A stretch of DNA of 21,141 nt, from assembly GCA_002451465.1 (NCBI GenBank), contig DKCJ01000006.1, forward strand, positions 78,886 through 100,026, given 5' to 3'. A program made the position numbers and the translations under genes. Below, piece by piece: positions 17,260 to 21,141 of this stretch; position 1 is the first letter of the stretch, and the number at the start of each line of letters is the position of its first letter. Source of the DNA: Caryophanales bacterium UBA6877. Lineage in GTDB: Bacteria > Bacillota_I > Bacilli_A > RFN20 > CAG-826. Below the pieces are notes generated by a model. It was not told the origin of the DNA, searched no databases, and worked only from the letters and a program-made list of their open reading frames with translations.

Positions 17260-18093
17260 TCAAATAACGATTTCGATCAATCGGCCGATTGAGCCGACGA
17301 CGTCATCGAATGCTATCCCTTTGGCGTAGCCCACCTTCCTCGCATAGGATTCCCACAGTTTCCTCTGCATGGGACTCGATGAGACGGATTCGAGCGTCTT
17401 CGTCGCCTTCTCTCTGTCGGCTTCGAATTTCCTATGTTGGCATGTTTCCGTGAAGGCCTCCTTCAAGGCTGGGACGTTCTTCTCGACGACCCTCTCCAAA
17501 ACGTAAAGGTCGTACAAGTCCTTCGACCTGCTATTGAGGGGTCCTCTAAGGAGAAGCGTCTGCAGCTTCTCGGCTACGACGCTCTCGACGGAATAGCTCT
17601 TTAGATGAAGCGTCTCGCCAGTGATAAGGCATTTGTATTCGTAGTTCTGGTCTGAGGGGTACACCGCGTCCGCGGTTGCCAAATCGATGTCGAATCTCTG
17701 CCTGATGTTCTCGAGCCTTCCCTCGATGGAGATGCTGAAGCCGCCGTAAATGTCGTCCTTCTTGATTTCCGAATCGCCGATGTATTGGAAGGAGACGTTG
17801 TCGTCCGCATCCTCTTCGCAGATTTCCTTCATGATTTTGACGATTGTCTCTCGCTCCATGCGGATTCTCCTGACGATGAAGTCAATGTCCATCGTGGCCC
17901 TGTTCTCAATACCGAGGACGGAGGACAGGAAGAGTCCGCCCTTGAGGACGAACCTCTCCGAATAGGGGGACAGCGAAAGTCTTTTCAGGAAGCAGTCGAA
18001 GAAATACCTCGAGTAAACGACGTTCGCGCTGACGCCTTTCTCCTTCGCGATGCTTCCCGCCCTCGCGGAGAGCGAATCCCTGTTAATCCTCAT
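17260..18093 (-). CDS. abiEii: AbiEii/AbiGii-type nucleotidyltransferase toxin
   Basis: 277 aa. It is the toxin of a type IV toxin-antitoxin/abortive infection system, a nucleotidyltransferase-like enzyme of the DNA polymerase beta fold (GTP-binding in studied AbiEii). Visible motifs: KGGLFLSSVLG (51-61), the GG-containing motif I; TMDIDFIVR with two Asp (69 and 71) as metal ligands; a later FDIDLAT (Asp135, Asp137); VVAEKLQTLLLRG (Glu175, Lys176); and RSKDLYDLYVL (Lys191, Asp192), the conserved motif IV. The length fits the family (about 250-300). The ATG overlaps the end of the antitoxin gene by 11 nt, so antitoxin is made first and translation is coupled. All motif residues I can place are present, so the toxin should be active. 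A terminator follows 15 nt after the stop. Confidence 0.88.
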   Translation of the reverse strand: MRINRDSLSARAGSIAKEKGVSANVVYSRYFFDCFLKRLSLSPYSERFVLKGGLFLSSVLGIENRATMDIDFIVRRIRMERETIVKIMKEICEEDADDNVSFQYIGDSEIKKDDIYGGFSISIEGRLENIRQRFDIDLATADAVYPSDQNYEYKCLITGETLHLKSYSVESVVAEKLQTLLLRGPLNSRSKDLYDLYVLERVVEKNVPALKEAFTETCQHRKFEADREKATKTLESVSSSPMQRKLWESYARKVGYAKGIAFDDVVGSIGRLIEIVI

Positions 18094-18691
18094 AATCCAT
18101 TGCCTCCAGAATCCGATACACTTTTTCTTCCACCTTCCTCATCCTCGCGTATCTGAAGAGGAAATCCATATCCTTGTCCTTTCCCTTCAGAAACGTCTTC
18201 ACCGCCTTTAGGAATAGCTCCGAATCATAGTCATCTCTTTTCCTTATCATATCCACGACCATCTTCTCCTTGGAGAAGCAGGTAACGCTATTCCCGAACA
18301 TTGTCTCAGCGCTAACGTTTCCCAAATCGAATAAATCGACATTGTTCTCGATGTGGCAGACGGCGTCATCCCCGACACTGCCCTTTCGTACCCTATATCC
18401 TTTCGGAATCGTGAATTCTATCGAATCCGGGATCCTGTCGGTCAGCCCAAGGAGATAAAGCGCGGTCATGCCGGAATACACGATCCTCGGATATCTTGTC
18501 TGCAGCTGGAAGAGTTCGTCGACAGCTCTGTCCTTCGCGTAAACGCCACGCCTTATCCTTACAAGATTATTGGAGCTGACGTACCTTGCAAAGGCCGCCG
18601 GCGGCACACCATTCGCGATAGCGTCTTTCCTGGATACGCTTCCATCTCCAGTTTCCATCATCCTTTCAAGCGTTTCATAATTCTGATTCAT
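18083..18691 (-). CDS. abiEi: AbiEi-type antitoxin (transcriptional autorepressor)
   Basis: 202 aa from the ATG at 18691. AGGTGAT lies 4 nt upstream and extends the usual anti-SD pairing; a GTG at 18700 with AAAGGA ahead is a possible alternative. AbiEi antitoxins neutralise AbiEii without direct binding and repress their own operon. The N-terminus (about residues 5-55) is a winged-helix domain: GSVSRKDAIANGVPPAAFARYV, then NNLVRIRRGVYAKD, the typical antitoxin start. The C-terminal part (YPRIVYSGMTALYLLGLTDRIP, FTIPKGYRV, SKEKMVVDMIRKRD) matches the AbiEi core, where Ser-Lys-Glu-Lys and DMIRKRD are family-like. It is the first gene of a two-gene operon with its own promoter and an inverted repeat that may be its operator. 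Confidence 0.85.
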   Translation of the reverse strand: MNQNYETLERMMETGDGSVSRKDAIANGVPPAAFARYVSSNNLVRIRRGVYAKDRAVDELFQLQTRYPRIVYSGMTALYLLGLTDRIPDSIEFTIPKGYRVRKGSVGDDAVCHIENNVDLFDLGNVSAETMFGNSVTCFSKEKMVVDMIRKRDDYDSELFLKAVKTFLKGKDKDMDFLFRYARMRKVEEKVYRILEAMDYED

Positions 18692-18714
18692 TCGTATCAC
18701 CTATTTCCTTTATT

Positions 18715-18743
18715 AGTGTAACCGATGTATCATGAATTATCAA
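18715..18743 (-). promoter_or_regulatory. Promoter of the AbiE operon
   Basis: Minus strand: TTGATA (-35, 18738-18743; 5 of 6) and TACACT (-10, 18715-18720; 4 of 6), spaced by 17 nt, 23 nt before the antitoxin ATG. Confidence 0.5.
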
Positions 18744-18773
18744 CGTTTTGTCCGCATTCTCTGAAAAAACGTT
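18742..18773. promoter_or_regulatory. Inverted repeat, candidate AbiEi operator
   Basis: AACGTTTT (18742-18749) and AAAACGTT (18766-18773) are perfect 8-bp inverted copies with a 16-nt spacer (24-bp centre-to-centre distance). The left arm overlaps the -35 element of the AbiE promoter. Known AbiEi proteins repress by binding inverted repeats in their promoter, so the place fits; binding itself is inferred. Confidence 0.5.
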
Positions 18774-18804
18774 AGATTTTGAGAAAGCCATACCGCCAGT
18801 TTAG

Positions 18805-18828
18805 AGCATTCGCTCCTGCGAATATGCT
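18805..18828. repeat. Bulged hairpin between the AbiE and recombinase units
   Basis: AGCATTCGC (18805-18813), loop TCCT, then GCGAATATGCT (18818-18828) form a stem with a two-base bulge. It lies between the AbiE promoter and the recombinase terminator. The role is unknown; it could be the remains of a recombination site or a back-up terminator. Confidence 0.3.
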
Positions 18829-18857
18829 TTATTTGGATTTCGAGGAGCGTTTATCGC

Positions 18858-18890
18858 AAAAAGGAGGAACGCATCCTCCCTGTCTTAAAT
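18858..18890 (-). terminator. Terminator of the recombinase unit (repeat copy 2)
   Basis: Minus strand: GGAGGA-TGCGT-TCCTCC with five T after it (stem arms 18863-18868 and 18874-18879), 12 nt after the DUF4177-like stop. It differs from the AbiE terminator at only three positions over about 28 nt. Confidence 0.85.
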
Positions 18891-18891
18891 A

Positions 18892-19053
18892 TCATCTTTT
18901 GAACGTCAGTATGATGTTGCAATCATCTATGATCTTAGACTCAACATATTCCCATCCTCATTCCTCCATCCTGTTGATTTCATCCGTGATCCTTTGCTGG
19001 GAAGCCTCGGATGAGAGAGGGTAAAGGAACAGATCAATCGTTCTGCATTCCAT
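18892..19053 (-). pseudogene. DUF4177-like small gene with in-frame TGA
   Basis: An ATG at 19053, inside the end of the recombinase gene and in another frame, opens a 53-codon frame: ECRTIDLFLYPLSSEAS, helix ITDEINRMEE, a TGA at codon 32 (18958-18960), then GWEYVESKIIDDCNIILTFKR and TGA. The order (first strand, helix, EGWE-like turn, strand ending in TFKR) matches DUF4177 and the intact member at 10171-10353. GGAG lies 12 nt before the ATG. If TGA were read as Trp it would put Trp where the family has Glu, so this looks like a true nonsense codon rather than recoding. It overlaps the recombinase by 20 nt and ends just before their shared terminator. Confidence 0.6.
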
Positions 19054-20860
19054 CGATTTTGCGTTCTCCTTCCATGTTCAGGCTCACATCAACATGAACC
19101 GACTTAACGAGTCTCTTTCTTTTCGAGCCCGTTTCCGTTTTCTCGAAGATGAAATGCGGGTACTCGCATTCGAATTCCGTAAGCTTGACGGCTTTATTCA
19201 CATCGAATTTTCCGATGTAGTCCTTTTCGCTTACACCGCATTTGAAGATGAAGTTCAACCTATGTGGGTCGGGGTTGCCGTAGGAATCGGACCCTCCGAC
19301 GATGATCTTGTCGATGGTCGTCTCGAGTATCTCCCTTTGGAACTCATCGATTTTCTTGTGCCTGAGGATGGTTTCCTTGAAGGCCTTGAGCTTCCCCCTC
19401 ACTTCGGATTGCTCGCGCCTTTTGTCCTTATAGCTGTCAAGCTCTGCTTTCACCATCTCTATTTCTTTCGTTATCGAGGCGTATTTCTTCTCGCAATCCT
19501 CTTTTGAGACGATTCCGCTGACCCTGAGTTCGACGATGTTGTCCTTCTGCTTCTCAAGATTTGAAATCTTAGCTTCCAAATCCGTGATTTTCTTTGCCGG
19601 GGAACTTGATAGGATGGTGTTCTCCACCGTTTCAAGGAATTCCTTCATCTGCTGCGAATCGTCTTGACCGATCAAGGCGTTTATCGATTCCAGGAAGGCC
19701 TTCTTGAGCAAATCCTCATCCACGGCGAGCGAATGGTTGCATTTCTCTTTCCCGCTCTTGGTGGCCGTCACGCATTGCCATGTCCTCATTTGGAGATTCG
19801 ACCTCGAATTGTATTTGACCCTCCTTGTGAGGGTGCTCCCGCAATATCCGCATTGAAGCATACTGGAGAAGGAATAGGCCCTAGTTATCTTCTCCCTCGT
19901 TTTGTCGTTGTACTGATTCACCCCGCGCCTTGGGCAGGCTTTTTTCCTCCTGATTTCGTTCGCTTGCTTGAAGACCTCCTTGGAGACAATCGGCTCATGG
20001 TGGTTCTCCAAATAGAATTGGTCCGATTCGCCGAAATTCGCAAGCCTTCTTTTGGATATCGGATCAACCGTGAACGTCTTCCCCAAGAGGATGTCCCCCT
20101 TGTATTTCTCATTTCCGATGATTCCGAGAACACCGCTGCTCCTCCATTCGAGGCTTCCGCTCTTGGTTTTGTACCCGAACTCCTTGAGCTCTCTGGCGAT
20201 GATTGTCGCGCCGGCACCTTCAATGTATCTTCTAAAAATGTAGCGAACCGTTTCGGCCTCCTCTTTATTTACGGTCAAAGCCTTAGACTTCGTATCGTAA
20301 TCGTAACCAAGGCATCCCTGGAAGCCGATTAATTCTCCTCGTTGCATCTTCATCTTTAACCCTTTTTTGACGTGCTCGGATGTGTTATGGACTTCCTGTT
20401 GGGCGACCGAGGAAAGGATAGTCAGGAGCAATTCGCCATCCATCGTGAGCGTGTTGATGTTCTCCTCTTCGAAATAAATGGCGACATTCTTCTCTTTTAG
20501 CATCCTCACGTATTTCAGAGTATCGAGGGTGTTTCTTGCGAATCTAAAGATGGATTTCGTCATGATGAGGTCGATTTCTCCATCCAAAGCCGAATTGATC
20601 ATCCTTTGGAAATCCTCCCTCTTGTCGATTTTGGTTCCGGATATGGCCTCGTCCGCGAATATCTTCACGAGTTTCCAGTCATCCCTTTCCTCGATTTTTT
20701 CCTTGTAATATCTGACCTGCGATTCATAGCTCGAAATCTGCTCCTCGGAATCCGTGGAGACGCGGCAATAGGCCGCCACCCTGAGTTTCTTGCTCGCCTC
20801 GTTGGAGTTCCTGTTCACCCCAATGGTTTTCGCTTTTATGTGTGTGACTGCTCCGAGCAT
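19034..20860 (-). CDS. Large serine recombinase (site-specific integrase)
   Basis: 608 aa. Large serine recombinases integrate and excise mobile elements between attP and attB by double-strand cleavage through a 5'-phosphoserine bond. The catalytic domain (about 26-175) has AAYCRVSTDSEEQ with nucleophile Ser35 and Arg33, and KSIFRFARNTLD with Arg106 and Arg109. Family members usually have SRF, with a Ser (Asp in resolvases) before the Arg; here it is Phe105, which may weaken activity. The recombinase domain (about 180-310) follows: GCLGYDYD, WRSSGVLGIIGNEKYKGD. The zinc ribbon uses CGYC (Cys337, Cys340), Cys363 and Cys374. A coiled coil (about 425-505) comes after that. AGGAGG lies 9 nt before the ATG. 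The ORF is complete. It sits between a SHOCT-like gene and a DUF4177-like gene. Confidence 0.92.
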   Translation of the reverse strand: MLGAVTHIKAKTIGVNRNSNEASKKLRVAAYCRVSTDSEEQISSYESQVRYYKEKIEERDDWKLVKIFADEAISGTKIDKREDFQRMINSALDGEIDLIMTKSIFRFARNTLDTLKYVRMLKEKNVAIYFEEENINTLTMDGELLLTILSSVAQQEVHNTSEHVKKGLKMKMQRGELIGFQGCLGYDYDTKSKALTVNKEEAETVRYIFRRYIEGAGATIIARELKEFGYKTKSGSLEWRSSGVLGIIGNEKYKGDILLGKTFTVDPISKRRLANFGESDQFYLENHHEPIVSKEVFKQANEIRRKKACPRRGVNQYNDKTREKITRAYSFSSMLQCGYCGSTLTRRVKYNSRSNLQMRTWQCVTATKSGKEKCNHSLAVDEDLLKKAFLESINALIGQDDSQQMKEFLETVENTILSSSPAKKITDLEAKISNLEKQKDNIVELRVSGIVSKEDCEKKYASITKEIEMVKAELDSYKDKRREQSEVRGKLKAFKETILRHKKIDEFQREILETTIDKIIVGGSDSYGNPDPHRLNFIFKCGVSEKDYIGKFDVNKAVKLTEFECEYPHFIFEKTETGSKRKRLVKSVHVDVSLNMEGERKIDGMQND

Positions 20861-20875
20861 TTCCGAAAGCCTCCT

Positions 20876-21028
20876 TTATGCATGCATGTTGAATTTCGCC
20901 AACAAAGCCTTTTTGATCCTGATGAACTCATCGATTTTGATAGCCTTTCCCTGGTAAAGGATGTAAAGCCAATGGAGCTGCGTGGCGTAATCGAGCATGT
21001 CCTTTGTCTTTCTTTCAACCTTGCTAAT
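20876..21028 (-). CDS. SHOCT-like small protein with likely ATT start
   Basis: 50 aa if it starts at ATT 21026-21028, which lies 8 nt after a perfect AAGGAGG (21037-21043). The first in-frame ATG (20998) would give 40 aa but has no ribosome binding site. The sequence is SKVERKTKDMLDYATQ, then a pattern LHWLYILYQGKAIKIDEFIRIKKALL. This is the SHOCT signature: a helix, a Gly turn, I-x-x-E-F, then a second helix with K-x-x-LL. SHOCT domains are short oligomerisation or binding modules, often C-terminal or as small proteins near mobile genes. It precedes the recombinase by 15 nt on the same strand and probably shares its transcript. ATT is a very rare start (known for infC), so a mutated ATG is the other reading. 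Confidence 0.62.
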   Translation of the reverse strand: MSKVERKTKDMLDYATQLHWLYILYQGKAIKIDEFIRIKKALLAKFNMHA

Positions 21029-21036
21029 AGTTAAGT

Positions 21037-21043
21037 CCTCCTT
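21037..21043 (-). promoter_or_regulatory. Shine-Dalgarno site that points to an ATT start
   Basis: AAGGAGG on the minus strand, seven bases perfectly complementary to the 16S rRNA 3' end, 8 nt before ATT at 21028. No ATG, GTG or TTG is in frame at a suitable distance. Confidence 0.6.
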
Positions 21044-21141
21044 AATAGAACTATATTAGTTTGGTTTGCAATATCAGTATACAACCATTATAGGATGGGC
21101 GTGCATTTTGAACGTCGACCTGTTTCCCCATACTAGTAAAG

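Larger units (their letters stand above)
16991..21141. mobile_element. GC-richer block of mobile modules (right end outside the window)
   Basis: From about 16990 to the end the base composition is clearly richer in GC than the left part. The block carries an IS21 remnant, an AbiE toxin-antitoxin pair and a large serine recombinase with accessory small genes. These are typical parts of integrative elements. I could not identify attachment sites, so the extent is an inference from composition and content. Confidence 0.4.

Noticed and set aside
17260..18691. AbiE pair as part of one defence island with Wadjet
   Set aside because: The two are 9 kb apart, differ in composition and are separated by ordinary exported-protein genes and an intron; shared function is not supported by the sequence.
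19094..20332. Long plus-strand frames opposite the recombinase (up to 222 codons)
   Set aside because: They are antisense shadows of a GC-rich gene; the minus-strand recombinase has clear catalytic and zinc motifs.
20836..21018. 60-codon minus-strand frame at the right end
   Set aside because: It is in another frame over the SHOCT-like gene and runs into the recombinase start; it is Arg/Ser-rich without recognisable pattern, whereas the neighbouring frame has the SHOCT signature and a perfect ribosome binding site.
18892..21141. Mycoplasma-type code (TGA = Trp) as explanation for the internal TGA
   Set aside because: Other genes end properly at TGA, Trp is encoded by TGG throughout, and Trp would not fit the conserved position in the DUF4177-like frame.
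1..21141. CRISPR array, tRNA or rRNA genes
   Set aside because: No regularly spaced repeats, no cloverleaf with CCA-type end and no rRNA-like conserved segments were seen by eye; a tRNAscan or Infernal run would settle it.

Overview
The window looks like chromosome from an AT-rich, low-GC Gram-positive bacterium (Firmicutes/Tenericutes type, perhaps an uncultured gut lineage of Bacilli). This is inferred from purine-rich Shine-Dalgarno sequences (AGGAGG type), lipoprotein and Sec signal peptides, sigma-A-like promoters and U-tract terminators. TGA ends several genes (jetC, the AbiEii gene, the recombinase) and TGG encodes Trp, so the standard code fits better than the mycoplasma code. No rRNA, tRNA or CRISPR array was seen.

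Left part (1-9451), very AT-rich, all on the minus strand. It holds an exported lipoprotein cut by the window edge (1-1900), then a complete four-gene Wadjet anti-plasmid operon, jetA-jetB-jetC-jetD (8464 down to 2042). The operon has a good promoter at 8496-8524 and overlapping or abutting genes. Upstream, behind a strong terminator, lies an XRE regulator with three predicted membrane segments.

Middle part (9452-16900). A DUF4177-like small gene overlaps an unknown 103-aa gene (minus strand, somewhat higher GC). Divergent from them is a plus-strand pair of exported proteins, the first broken by an in-frame TAA. Their terminator is followed at once by a bacterial group IIC intron (11810-13654). 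Its reverse transcriptase/maturase carries a one-base deletion and a nonsense codon. Converging on the intron is a minus-strand pair: a large secreted HEYGH zinc metallopeptidase and a small lipoprotein.

Right part (about 16991-21141), visibly richer in GC. It contains an IS21-type IstA N-terminal remnant, a type IV toxin-antitoxin pair (AbiEi/AbiEii) with its own promoter and candidate operator, a second DUF4177-like gene (interrupted), a large serine recombinase, and a small SHOCT-like gene that seems to start at ATT. The AbiE unit and the recombinase unit end in nearly identical terminators. I read this part as one or more mobile modules joined to the AT-rich chromosome; the far end lies outside the window.

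The window therefore combines two defence or stability systems (Wadjet, AbiE) with three kinds of mobile DNA. I do not see a wholly unknown system. The least described parts are the unknown genes at 9867-10178 and 10478-11691, the metallopeptidase-lipoprotein pair, and the SHOCT-recombinase-DUF4177 module.
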